From NCBI GenBank assembly GCA_015660855.1, contig JACSDG010000089.1, forward strand, positions 1 through 35,271: a stretch of 35,271 bases of DNA. Reading direction: 5' to 3'. A program made the translations under genes and the position numbers. Under the pieces are notes generated by a model. That model worked only from the letters and a program-made list of their open reading frames with translations, was not told the origin of the DNA and did not search any database. Below, piece by piece: positions 24,462 to 32,908 of this stretch. Numbering within the stretch: the first letter of the stretch is position 1; each line of letters opens with the position of its first letter. The DNA is from Magnetococcales bacterium. GTDB lineage: Bacteria > Pseudomonadota > Magnetococcia > Magnetococcales > UBA8363.

Positions 24462-25630
24462 AACCAGAGGTGGAAAAAAAATCATGGAGTGCCCTCTACA
24501 ACACCCTGGCTCTCGTGATTTTCAATACCATCTTAATTTTCATCCTTGGCAACGGTGCCATCGGGATCCTGTTAACAATGGTCGAACCGACCCCCACCCA
24601 GGACCAGCGCATCATCGCCCATTTTGGCCAGGGGACGCTGGAAAAAGTCTATCCCGGAAAAACCTGGCCCGAAATCAAAACCCTGTTGCAAGAAACCTGG
24701 TCGCGAACCTACCTCTACGAACCCTTTGTCCAATTCCGGGAACCCCCCATGGAAGGACAGTTTGTTCATGTCTCCCAGGCCGGTTTCAGAACCCATGGCC
24801 CCCCCATTCCCTGGCCCCCGGATCGCCAAAAGATGAACGTGTTTTTGTTTGGCGGTTCGACAGTTTTCGGTTACGGCGTTGGTGATGCGGAAACCATCGC
24901 CGCCCACCTGGAAAAACGTCTTGCCAAAACAACGCAACGACCGGTCCACGTCTACAATTTTGGCCAGGGTTTTTATTATTCATCCCAGGAACTCATCCAG
25001 TTTCAACGCTTGCTGGTCCATGGAATTCAACCCGACATGGCTATTTTTCTGGATGGGCTGAATGATTTTTTCCATGACAAAGATCAACCGTTTTTCACCG
25101 AGAGACTCAGGGACGCCATGTCGAAAACAAGCCCTGCCCAACATTTGCAGGCCTGGGCGGCCGATTGGGCGGTGGTACGACTGGCCAACAAGGTTGCCAA
25201 ACGCCTGTCTCCCCAAACCATCCCCAGCCCGGAAAACAATGCCCGTACCATTACCTCAGTGATCGACCGTTATCTGGCCAATCAACGCTTGATCCAAGCC
25301 TCCGGTGCCGCCCATGGCATCCCCACCCTGTTTGCCTGGCAACCGGTGCCAACCTATCATCACCAACCGCACCAACATCTGGTCCAAGGCGACCTGAAAG
25401 AACATGCCTTGAGTGGACCCGGTTATGAAACCCTGGCCCAACGTTTACAATCGACACCATTAGGGCCACACTTCGTTTGGTGCGCCGATGTCCAGAAGGG
25501 AAGCCAGGAATTGTTGTATGTGGATCGGGTCCATTACAACAGCCCGATGTCGGATCGAATTGCGGAATGTCTTATGAATGGAATAGTGCAAATGCCAACA
25601 ACGCACATGTTGCCTTCATCCAACGGGTAA
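24458..25630 (+). CDS. Membrane-anchored SGNH/GDSL-family hydrolase-like protein
   Basis: A 390-residue protein. Residues 16–42 form one hydrophobic anchor (LVIFNTILIFILGNGAIGILL), which places the rest outside the cytoplasmic membrane. SGNH blocks are visible: FGGSTVFGYG at 131–140 with candidate nucleophile Ser134, NFGQGFYYSSQE at 167–178, DGLNDF at 199–204 with the Asn, and VDRVHYN near 355 with the Asp-x-x-His pair. Such enzymes add or remove acyl groups on polysaccharides. The start overlaps the methyltransferase stop. A combined methyl and acyl decoration of a surface glycan is inferred. Confidence 0.82.
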   Translation: MKPEVEKKSWSALYNTLALVIFNTILIFILGNGAIGILLTMVEPTPTQDQRIIAHFGQGTLEKVYPGKTWPEIKTLLQETWSRTYLYEPFVQFREPPMEGQFVHVSQAGFRTHGPPIPWPPDRQKMNVFLFGGSTVFGYGVGDAETIAAHLEKRLAKTTQRPVHVYNFGQGFYYSSQELIQFQRLLVHGIQPDMAIFLDGLNDFFHDKDQPFFTERLRDAMSKTSPAQHLQAWAADWAVVRLANKVAKRLSPQTIPSPENNARTITSVIDRYLANQRLIQASGAAHGIPTLFAWQPVPTYHHQPHQHLVQGDLKEHALSGPGYETLAQRLQSTPLGPHFVWCADVQKGSQELLYVDRVHYNSPMSDRIAECLMNGIVQMPTTHMLPSSNG

Positions 25631-25656
25631 CCAGCAGACACTAACCCCGCCGCATC

Positions 25657-26235
25657 TTATAATACCTTGACATTTTTCCAATATTTAACAATAACTTCCT
25701 TGATGTTTTCGTCATTTGTAATTACAGAAATTTTTTTACCATGGTTTTGTGAATTCATAAAAATGTAGGCCAATACACCCAACCCCGACATGGAGCTGCA
25801 ACTGGCCTTTGTCATGTCCAGAACGACCTCATCGCAAAAATCAATCTTCTTGGTGATCAATCGGACGTCGCGCATCAGACTTTGTGACAGATCATTGTAA
25901 AATTTAATAATTATTTTTTTACGGACAATATAATATCTAACACATGAATCCGCGCCTTCGCAACCATCTGAATTTTCATTGGCCGCAAGCGTTCGTGCCT
26001 TGACGATTCGAGTCAGGTGATCCGAAGAAAATTTTCCTGAAGGATTTCCGTTGCGGGAAGGTGAATCGTTCATAGTCGTCAGTGAAGTCCAGCTTTTGCC
26101 CATGAGGGGATCAAAAATTATAGCCCCATGGTGGCCAATGTGACTCAGTGAAAAATAATCAAAGGTGGAGTGTGAAGTATTCACGCCCAAAAGTTCAAGT
26201 TTTTTCTCTTTTTGGGAAAAAATACCGATCTTCAC
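25657..26235 (-). CDS. STAS-domain protein
   Basis: A 192-residue protein. The C-terminal third (about residues 105–192) fits the STAS fold of anti-sigma-factor antagonists: DEVVLDMTKASCSSMSGLGVLAYIFMNSQNHGKKISVITNDENIKEVI, with an S-x-SGLG loop where the phosphorylatable serine usually lies. The first 100 residues have no recognised domain. STAS proteins are controlled by phosphorylation in partner-switching systems, but no kinase or phosphatase partner is nearby. GTG start, no clear ribosome site. It converges on the SGNH gene from the opposite strand and is AT-rich. Confidence 0.7.
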   Translation of the reverse strand: MKIGIFSQKEKKLELLGVNTSHSTFDYFSLSHIGHHGAIIFDPLMGKSWTSLTTMNDSPSRNGNPSGKFSSDHLTRIVKARTLAANENSDGCEGADSCVRYYIVRKKIIIKFYNDLSQSLMRDVRLITKKIDFCDEVVLDMTKASCSSMSGLGVLAYIFMNSQNHGKKISVITNDENIKEVIVKYWKNVKVL

Positions 26236-26374
26236 TCATTTTTTGATTGGAATGGATTATGGAATGTAATCGTTTATCTCTTTCCGTCCCATTTAGAACA
26301 TCATGTCCTTCGGGCAAAAATCAAAGTCAAAAACAGTGAAGGAAGCTTTTTGTCAAAATTATCATAAAAAAAGA

Positions 26375-26464
26375 ACCTTGGGACTCTGCTCCAAACCTAA
26401 GCCGGGGGGGATGATCCCCTCCTTAACCTCCGCAATAATTTTTGCCAAACTTTGTTTTTCCGAT
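26375..26464 (+). repeat. Dispersed palindromic intergenic repeat, copy D
   Basis: ACCTTGGGACTCTGCTCCAAACC, then GGGGGGATGATCCCC, AACCTCCGCAATAATTTTTGCCAAACTTTGTTTTTCCGAT. It is the most degraded copy. About 40 bases upstream, AATCAAAGTCAAAA repeats the A-rich leader found before copy A. It lies in the long gap between the STAS gene and the small protein at 27157. Confidence 0.75.
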
Positions 26465-27156
26465 ACGTTTAAATAATAAACATACAAACAGTGTTTTTTA
26501 TAAACGTTGGAATTGTCTAATTTTTAGACACATGCGTCAAGGAAAAACCCGACTATAAACTGAAAAAAACTTCTTATAAAGATTTCTTTTTGCATACATT
26601 GGCATTCCGAGTTTCCGATTCATGCGTTCCGTGTAAAAAGTCCGATCCAGCCAGAGGCCACATCTCCATTCTGCATGCCAGGTCAACCCATGACACAATC
26701 ATGGTAAGCCATTTTCCATGTCCCCACCCAATTCAGTGGTCAATTTGAAATTAACTTCAAGATCGTTTATTTGATATTTATTTGTTTTGTATATACTTTT
26801 AATAATTTACACCAAAGGATTGGAATTATTGCTTGCAAAGATTATGGTTTATGATTGCCTTTTTTTTAATATTTTGATCTTTTTCAGCCTTGACATGAAT
26901 CATTCATAATTCTATAGTCCTTCGCAAGACAACCTCCGGATCAAGACATGCAACCTTAACGGTCTGACAGAATGCCTGTTTTTTTAATGATTTGCTATAG
27001 TTAACATTTTATTTTTATTTACATTTTATCGTTTGTATCACCTTCGGATGGATGGGATTTTGTGTGCATCGTTCCTCTGCGGATCGATGTCTGCCAGTTG
27101 TTTTTATTTATTTTTAGCTTATTTGTTACACTTTTCATCAATAACGGAGATTTTGT
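26465..27156. other. AT-rich non-coding region upstream of the novel paralogue/mamXZ block
   Basis: About 690 bases with no open frame of note. It is clearly AT-richer than the genes on either side. A small perfect palindrome TGTCTAA-TTT-TTAGACA lies at 26514–26530 and could be an operator-like site or a weak hairpin. Long T- and A-runs are frequent. The 5' control region of the gene at 27157 must be here; AACGGAGA before its ATG is a usable ribosome site. I found no convincing RNA gene, though a leader RNA cannot be excluded. Confidence 0.5.
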
Positions 27157-27459
27157 ATGCCTACGTATCCATTGATGTTTGACTCTTCCGGAAGAACCTA
27201 TACAACCTTCACGGTTCCATCGGGCAAGGTGGTCTACCTGGTTCGCGCGCCCCAGGTCAGCAATGGGACGGCAATGGTCAGCGACCTCGCTTCCTTGAGA
27301 AATTATCAATTGGACGATGGTTGTACTGTCTGCCTGACGCCGTTTTCCCAGGGACAAACGGTCTCCCTGGCGTTCATGGCTCGCAGCAACCCCAACATTT
27401 ACTCCGTCAACGCGGAAGTGACCTACCCGCGTGGAGGAATGGGGTGCGATCGGGTCTGA
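27157..27459 (+). CDS. Unknown 100-residue protein
   Basis: A short protein without signal peptide or membrane helix, rich in β-forming and small residues (YTTFTVPSGKVVYLVRAPQV, CTVCLTPFSQGQTVSLAFMARSNPNIYSVNAEV). One CxxC (CTVC) lies near residue 57. No family recognised; a small β-sandwich is the likely fold. ACGGAGA lies about 8 bases before the ATG. It is the first gene after the long AT-rich gap and is followed by two paralogous proteins of similar character, so the three may form one operon. Confidence 0.6.
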   Translation: MPTYPLMFDSSGRTYTTFTVPSGKVVYLVRAPQVSNGTAMVSDLASLRNYQLDDGCTVCLTPFSQGQTVSLAFMARSNPNIYSVNAEVTYPRGGMGCDRV

Positions 27460-27565
27460 AACTGGGAAAATATCGAAAAAAATGTTCTTCCTCCGCCCGA
27501 ACAATAGGCGGAACCTTGTCTCCCAAAATGTGGGAGTCTCACTTTTTCACGAAAAGGATCATGAA

Positions 27566-28270
27566 ATGGCCAGCTACACCTTGAATGCCAGCTTTACCAA
27601 TGCCGATCTGAATTTGTTCTACCAAACCGGCACCAATCTGATCATCGCCAAGCCCACACAACAGAGCAGCGGAGTTCCCAATGTGGCCTGGCTTGTGATC
27701 AGGCCCATGCAGTCCAATACCATCGTATGGGACGAGAATTACGGCATCTATGCCTCCACGTCGAGCATCACCAATGGTGCCACGCTCACCAAAATGTCCA
27801 CTTCCGGGATGCCCGCCGTCATGGGACGGATGTACAACCTTTCCCCCGCCGGAACCATCGATATCCAACCCATGAGTGGTGATCTCAGTTCCTTCACCCT
27901 GACCAACTTATACAATGCACCAGGCACCTTCATGACCGTCGGGCTTTATCAGAATGCCAACGTGAACGGCTCCGCCATCCTCGGCAACGCCCTCTCGGCC
28001 GCTCCGGTCATTTACTCCTACCAGGCTGTCATCACCCCCTTTACCACCATCTACATGTGGATGCAGTCTCAGGTGAGAAGTAACACCGTCATCACCAATG
28101 TTACTTCAACAATGACCCAGGTGACATTCGGCGGCGGCGTCAACACCGCATCTATGCAATACAACCCTTCGGATGGAACTTTTATCACGGCACAGGGAAA
28201 CAATACGATGCTGCTCTCCAGCATGGAACAACCCCAGGCCATGGTCCATCATCTTCTGCCACAGCTGTAG
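27566..28270 (+). CDS. Unknown protein, tandem paralogue 1
   Basis: A 234-residue protein with no signal peptide, transmembrane helix or cysteine. By eye about half its residues match the next gene: both have LFYQTGTNLIIAK at residues 17–29, a W-x-VIRPM block, then (W)xExYGIYAS near 60, (M)PAVxGR(M/I)Y(N/D)L(S/T)PAGT near 90, (V/I)GLYQxANVNG near 130 and AVITPxxTxYMWxQS near 160. The family is unknown to me. I place the start at an ATG preceded by AAAAGGA; an ATG 5 bases earlier is out of frame. CTCCCA/TGGGAG and TCCGCC/GGCGGA hairpins precede the gene. Confidence 0.65.
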   Translation: MASYTLNASFTNADLNLFYQTGTNLIIAKPTQQSSGVPNVAWLVIRPMQSNTIVWDENYGIYASTSSITNGATLTKMSTSGMPAVMGRMYNLSPAGTIDIQPMSGDLSSFTLTNLYNAPGTFMTVGLYQNANVNGSAILGNALSAAPVIYSYQAVITPFTTIYMWMQSQVRSNTVITNVTSTMTQVTFGGGVNTASMQYNPSDGTFITAQGNNTMLLSSMEQPQAMVHHLLPQL

Positions 28271-28286
28271 AGCTTCAAACGTAACC

Positions 28287-28319
28287 GACAGGAGCGGGAA
28301 AAGTTCCCCCGCTCCTGTC
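28287..28319 (+). terminator. Hairpin between the two paralogues
   Basis: GACAGGAGCGGG, loop of nine bases, CCCGCTCCTGTC: a perfect 12-bp GC-rich stem starting 17 bases after the stop of paralogue 1. It is followed by TTCAACG rather than a T-run, so it may attenuate transcription or protect mRNA rather than fully terminate. Confidence 0.6.
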
Positions 28320-28388
28320 TTCAACGTATCGGACCAACAAAGTTTGGCCAGGTTTGGCAAAGTTTGGCAAAATCTGGAAAAGTATGAT

Positions 28389-29090
28389 ATGCAAAACTTT
28401 ACATTGAACATCAACTTTACCTCTTCCGATATCCAATTATTCTACCAGACAGGCACCAACCTGATCATCGCCAAGGCAATCAAGGGCGACGCCAACACCC
28501 CCAGTGCCGTCTGGCAGGTCATCCGGCCCATGGAAGCCAATTCGGTGACCTGGACAGAGCAATACGGTATTTATGCCTCAAAAAATCAAATCGATGCGGG
28601 CACCGCCGTGACCAAAATGGCCAGCACCGGCATTCCGGCGGTCCCGGGCCGCATTTACGATCTGACCCCCGCTGGAACCCTTGCGATCCAATCCCAGGGC
28701 AATGATGCCAACGCCTTCACCGTGGTCAACGACTACCAGACCGCCACCCAAATGATGACCATCGGGCTTTACCAAGCTGCCAACGTCAACGGTATCGATG
28801 TCACTGGCAACGTCACCTCGGCTGCGGCGGTCATCTACAAATTCAAAGCGGTCATCACCCCCATCAATACCGTCTACATGTGGTTGCAGTCCTCGACGAA
28901 AGGCAACAGTACCCTCAAAGGTGTCTTTTCCCCCATGACCGTGGTACCTTTCAGCGATGTTGTCACAATTATTTCCATGCAATACGATCCCCAAACCGCC
29001 CTTTTTTTCTCGGCGGGTTCCAATGCACCCACACAAACTTCCTCCCTTAATACCCGGCCCGAAATCCGCCACATCGCTCCAAGGATGTAA
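28389..29090 (+). CDS. Unknown protein, tandem paralogue 2
   Basis: A 233-residue homologue of the preceding protein, sharing its blocks in the same order and almost the same length. It lacks a signal peptide and membrane helix. Differences lie mainly in the C-terminal 60 residues. The start ATG is weakly preceded by GGAAAAG. A gap of 118 bases with the GC-rich hairpin separates the copies, and 216 bases separate it from mamX. Tandem duplication next to magnetosome genes suggests a lineage-specific expansion. The function is unknown and the link to magnetosomes is inferred from position. Confidence 0.65.
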   Translation: MQNFTLNINFTSSDIQLFYQTGTNLIIAKAIKGDANTPSAVWQVIRPMEANSVTWTEQYGIYASKNQIDAGTAVTKMASTGIPAVPGRIYDLTPAGTLAIQSQGNDANAFTVVNDYQTATQMMTIGLYQAANVNGIDVTGNVTSAAAVIYKFKAVITPINTVYMWLQSSTKGNSTLKGVFSPMTVVPFSDVVTIISMQYDPQTALFFSAGSNAPTQTSSLNTRPEIRHIAPRM

Positions 29091-29306
29091 AATACACGAC
29101 CTGGAAGGTTAACGAGGAATAGACGATTTCCCGAGTTAATAACATCACGGGGTGTCATTGACCTTGCACTCAGGAATGCGGACACTGTACCCTGCCCGAT
29201 TGGGATCAGAGATCTTATTTCAATCCTGGAATCCAGGTGTCGGGGCGGGCTGCTCTTTGTTCCACTTTTCGCTTTGTCGATCCGGTTCAGACCTATGGGC
29301 GGACAC

Positions 29307-30086
29307 ATGAAGTTTGGCATGTGGATCATGGCCACAGGTTTGATGTTGGGCACCGGGCTGTTTCTCATGGCGGTGTTCGATGTCGATCCTTGGAAGGATC
29401 CCGGCTATAACTATGCCCCCCCCATCGCGGCAGGTGCCCCCTCTCCGCATGTGAGTGATCGCTTCGGCAGGGCTTGTTCCAGCTGTCACCAGATCATCAA
29501 TCCTCAAAGAGACTTGGCCATTCCCTTCGTCCCCATACCCAGCGGAGCCATTTCCCCGCATCGGGACGGTCGCGAAAGCCAAGCCTGCTCCAGGTGCCAC
29601 CGCATCCTGGCCAGAAAAAACATACCCACCAGAACCCAACCCCAACAAAACGCTGTCGCCCAGGGCATACCCGTCGCCATTGTGCCCCCTCTCCCTCCCC
29701 TGCCCTCGCCCCCCGCAGTCAGGGATAATGAGTGGCATGAAAAGTTCCGGCCCATTCGCTTTCAGGGCAAAATATTGGCCGTTGCAGGCAAAAATTTAAG
29801 CTTAGGTCGCAACAACATCAATATTCTCATCAACGATGGTATCAACCAACCCTCATGGTACAACCTGGCCCCGGAATGGTACCTGAAATCCACCAAATGT
29901 AACGTGTCTTATGGATTGTATGTCAAAGGAACCGCCTTCAGAGAGTTGGGCGGCACCAACACTCTGCGCTATGGCCAAAATTTATCGGTCAACGGCCAGT
30001 ATTGCCCATTGCGCAACTCGCACATGGAAGGGTTGTGGAATCCAGCCACCAGGCATCACAACGAAGAAGAAGCCGAGTTGGAATAA
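29307..30086 (+). CDS. mamX: MamX-like magnetochrome protein
   Basis: A 259-residue protein. An N-terminal membrane anchor (residues 4–24) is followed by two magnetochrome units, PHVSDRFGRACSSCHQII (CxxCH at 57–61) and PHRDGRESQACSRCHRIL (CxxCH at 94–98), each a c-type haem site in the spacing typical of MamE, MamP, MamT and MamX. A Pro-rich linker at 122–138 leads to a C-terminal domain with GKNLSLGRNN and YGLYVKGTAF. MamX proteins act in magnetosome iron redox control and magnetite growth. Its stop overlaps the mamZ start, the arrangement known for mamX–mamZ. I chose the ATG preceded by GGGCGGA; one four codons earlier and a TTG further upstream are also possible. Confidence 0.85.
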   Translation: MKFGMWIMATGLMLGTGLFLMAVFDVDPWKDPGYNYAPPIAAGAPSPHVSDRFGRACSSCHQIINPQRDLAIPFVPIPSGAISPHRDGRESQACSRCHRILARKNIPTRTQPQQNAVAQGIPVAIVPPLPPLPSPPAVRDNEWHEKFRPIRFQGKILAVAGKNLSLGRNNINILINDGINQPSWYNLAPEWYLKSTKCNVSYGLYVKGTAFRELGGTNTLRYGQNLSVNGQYCPLRNSHMEGLWNPATRHHNEEEAELE

Positions 30087-31963
30087 TGACCACCCTTAAA
30101 AATACCCTCCCCGCCGAAAAACCTGATATTCTCTATCTGGCCAGTGCCCTTGGATCCCTGGTGATGGCCGTCACCGTCGGACTGCAACCCCTGTTTCTGG
30201 ACGAATATTTCGGCATCGCCTTTGAACAATCCGGCACCATCAACGCCCACCTTCTGGTGATGACCCAGCTGGTTGGCTTGGCCCTGACCATCACCCTGGA
30301 ACCCATCACCCAATCAACCAAAATAAAAGCTTTGCTGTCGGCGTTTCTCGTCGCCTGCGTCGGTTCCATCCTGGCCCCCTTCAGCCATCTTTTCGGCGCA
30401 GGGATCGGTTTGGGTGGATTGTTGTTCTACTATCTCAGCCGCACCCTGGTATCCTACGGTACAGAAATGGCCCAGTGGCAGTTGGCCTCGCTGATTTCGG
30501 AACGCTTCCCCCGACACCACACCACCAACCTGTGGTCGGCCATGACGGTCATGACGGTCGTGGGAGCCGTTTTAGTGTGTGGGATTTTATTGCAAATACC
30601 TTTGACAGAAACCAAACTGTTTCTCGCCATGATGGTACCCATGCTGGCCGCCATGGCGGCTGCGGGCATGGTTTTGCGCCTTTTACGCCCCATTCAGCCC
30701 GATCCCGTGGAAATAACCGCAGAAGCCGGATTTGGCAAAGTTGTGGATGTCATCGCTGGCGATGTCCGCCTGCAATTATCCCTGGCCACCATTTTTTTTG
30801 TGCGGGCCGATTTTATCGCCGTCAACCTGTTTTTTTCCCTTTGGTGCATCTCTTTCGCCGATCTGGTGGGCATTTCCCGTGGTCAGGCGGTAGCCCATGC
30901 CGGCTGGTTATTGTTGCTCACAGGCTTGTCCTTGCTGGCCTCCATCCCCTTTTGGCGCACCTTCATGGCGCGATCCAGCCGCATTTCCGCCTTGGGGGTC
31001 AGTCTTTCCGTCGGTGCCATGGGTTTTCTGCTGCTGTCGCGTATCAACGATCCGTTCAATGGACCCGTCCTGGGGCCCCTGGTGATGATCGGCGTCGGCC
31101 ATGCCGGTTGTCTGCTGGCCTCCCGCACACTCGCCGCCGAGCTGACCCCACTGCCACTGCTGGGACCGGTACAACGCATGTTTCAACTCGTCAGCGGCAT
31201 CGGTGTCATCCTTCTGGTTCAGAGTGGCGGCTATTATTTTGACGCCGTGGGGCCACAAGCACCGTTCACCCTCATGGGATCAGGCTACCTGTTCATCACC
31301 ATGTACGCCCTGTGGATGGTGGGTAACCGCATCGACGAACATGCCGACCACACCCTGATCAAACACCATCGCCTGGACATGAAACCTTTGCTGTTCATGT
31401 TTTGCCTGCTCCCTGTCACTTGGTTGGTGGGCAGGGTGTTGATCACCGGCTATTCCCCCGGTAGCTCCCTGGGACAAATGCCCGTGGGATTCATCAATCG
31501 TTATCTGGGGGACTGGGCCTTCAACTTTCTGCTGATTTCCCTGGCATGGCGCCCCTTAAGCGAATTGGCCGGTCGTCGATCCTTGCTGCGTTATTCGCGC
31601 ATGATCGGCCTTTACGCCTTCTTCTACGCCATCCTTCACGTCATGACCTATGTATGGCTGGAGTGGGTCCTTCAATGGAGTGACATGCTGACCGACATGC
31701 ATAAGCGACCCTTCATCTATCTGGGATTGGCCGCATTTGTGCTCCTGGTAGCGTTGTCGGTGACCTCCCTTTACCCCGTGCGCCGACAGATGGGGCAAAA
31801 AAATTGGAAACGGTTGCACCAAACGGTCTTCCCAATCAACCTGATGGTCGCGTTGCACTTTATTATGGCCGCCTCTCACGATAACGGCGAACCCTATGCC
31901 TATGCTGGTCTGGTCCTGTTTCTCACAGCCTATCGCAGCAAAAATAAATTTAAACGCACATAG
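30086..31963 (+). CDS. mamZ: MamZ-like MFS–ferric reductase fusion
   Basis: A 625-residue polytopic membrane protein. Residues 1–about 400 resemble a 12-helix major-facilitator transporter (GLQPLFLDEYFGI; GTEMAQWQLASLISERFPRHHTTNLWSAMTVM). The last 180 residues match the YedZ/MsrQ ferric-reductase-like membrane domain: RYSRMIGLYAFFYAILHVMTYVWLEW, DMHKRPFIYLGLAAFVLLVALSVTSLYPVRRQ and NWKRLHQTVFPINLMVALHF, with likely haem-ligating histidines. This exact fusion is the hallmark of MamZ, proposed to move iron or electrons into the magnetosome lumen together with MamX and MamH. ATG overlaps the mamX stop as TAATG. Excellent match by architecture and neighbour. Confidence 0.9.
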   Translation: MTTLKNTLPAEKPDILYLASALGSLVMAVTVGLQPLFLDEYFGIAFEQSGTINAHLLVMTQLVGLALTITLEPITQSTKIKALLSAFLVACVGSILAPFSHLFGAGIGLGGLLFYYLSRTLVSYGTEMAQWQLASLISERFPRHHTTNLWSAMTVMTVVGAVLVCGILLQIPLTETKLFLAMMVPMLAAMAAAGMVLRLLRPIQPDPVEITAEAGFGKVVDVIAGDVRLQLSLATIFFVRADFIAVNLFFSLWCISFADLVGISRGQAVAHAGWLLLLTGLSLLASIPFWRTFMARSSRISALGVSLSVGAMGFLLLSRINDPFNGPVLGPLVMIGVGHAGCLLASRTLAAELTPLPLLGPVQRMFQLVSGIGVILLVQSGGYYFDAVGPQAPFTLMGSGYLFITMYALWMVGNRIDEHADHTLIKHHRLDMKPLLFMFCLLPVTWLVGRVLITGYSPGSSLGQMPVGFINRYLGDWAFNFLLISLAWRPLSELAGRRSLLRYSRMIGLYAFFYAILHVMTYVWLEWVLQWSDMLTDMHKRPFIYLGLAAFVLLVALSVTSLYPVRRQMGQKNWKRLHQTVFPINLMVALHFIMAASHDNGEPYAYAGLVLFLTAYRSKNKFKRT

Positions 31964-32092
31964 TCTGAACTTGAATTATTCCCTTGATTTTTCCGTGAGA
32001 ATAAAACCAATATGACCGGAGCTGTCCTTCCATGGAGATGCCGCCGCGAGTGATTTTTAGTCGGGAGATTGCGGGATGATACGGGAAAAAAC

Positions 32093-32884
32093 ATGACCTT
32101 CCATAACCAAAACACCTGTAACAGGTGCAGGCCGTTCGCCCTACACAAGTCGCCGTGGCGTGCAGGTTGGTTGTCCTTGGTGTGTGGGCTGCTCCTGCTC
32201 ATTCCCCTGGCCCGTGCTGAAGAGTCCGATCCCTTCCCCGTCAAAATCACCGCCAACCTTCCCTTTCTCGATCTTCCGCAAATCCACAACGGTAAAGATG
32301 TTCGTTTGCAAAGAAATCAAGACACGGAAAATGTCATCGATTTTGATTTTTCCTTCACATCGCGCAAATGCCCTCCCTTCTGCATCCAGCCCATGACCCT
32401 CAGTCCAGGGGTGGAAACCATCGCCGAACTGGAAGTGATCGATACCATCAAACGTATCTCCAAAAAAGATGATACCATTCTGCTCATCGACTCCAGAACG
32501 GATGATTGGCTCTCCAAGGGAATGATCCCCGGTGCTATTTCCATTCCCTGGACCAAATTGCACCACAAGCACACCGACAAGGCTACGTTGATAGACATTC
32601 TGCAAATGCAGTTTGGCGTGGTCAGCGAGGATGACATGCTTAATTTTGAGCATGCAAAAACCTTGGTGTTTTATTGCAATGGAAATTGGTGTGGCCAATC
32701 TCCCACGTCCATGCGCTCTCTGTTGCTGTTGGGTTACCCACCCCACAAACTGCGGTGGTATCGGGACGGAATGCAGGCATGGATGATGCTGGGCTTGACC
32801 GTCGTAAAACCCGTTGCAGTCCCGGCACCTGCCGTCAAGGAAGGGGAGACAAAGTCGGAAAAAAAACCTCCGCAACCGCATTGA
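32093..32884 (+). CDS. Periplasmic rhodanese-domain protein
   Basis: A 263-residue exported protein. Signal peptide with hydrophobic LSLVCGLLLLIPLARA (residues 27–42). RKCPPFCIQPM at 91–101 gives an extra CxxxC pair. The rhodanese domain spans about 125–240: LLIDSRTDDWL, GMIPGAISIPW, VFYCNGNWCGQS with candidate active Cys195, and LRWYRDGMQAW. Rhodaneses move sulfane sulfur or sense redox. The ATG is preceded by CGGGA. It lies 130 bases after mamZ and 25 bases before the sensor-like gene, so it may belong to the magnetosome transcription unit; that is inferred from spacing. Confidence 0.82.
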   Translation: MTFHNQNTCNRCRPFALHKSPWRAGWLSLVCGLLLLIPLARAEESDPFPVKITANLPFLDLPQIHNGKDVRLQRNQDTENVIDFDFSFTSRKCPPFCIQPMTLSPGVETIAELEVIDTIKRISKKDDTILLIDSRTDDWLSKGMIPGAISIPWTKLHHKHTDKATLIDILQMQFGVVSEDDMLNFEHAKTLVFYCNGNWCGQSPTSMRSLLLLGYPPHKLRWYRDGMQAWMMLGLTVVKPVAVPAPAVKEGETKSEKKPPQPH

Positions 32885-32908
32885 TGGACTTCACGAGGAT
32901 ATTTGGCG

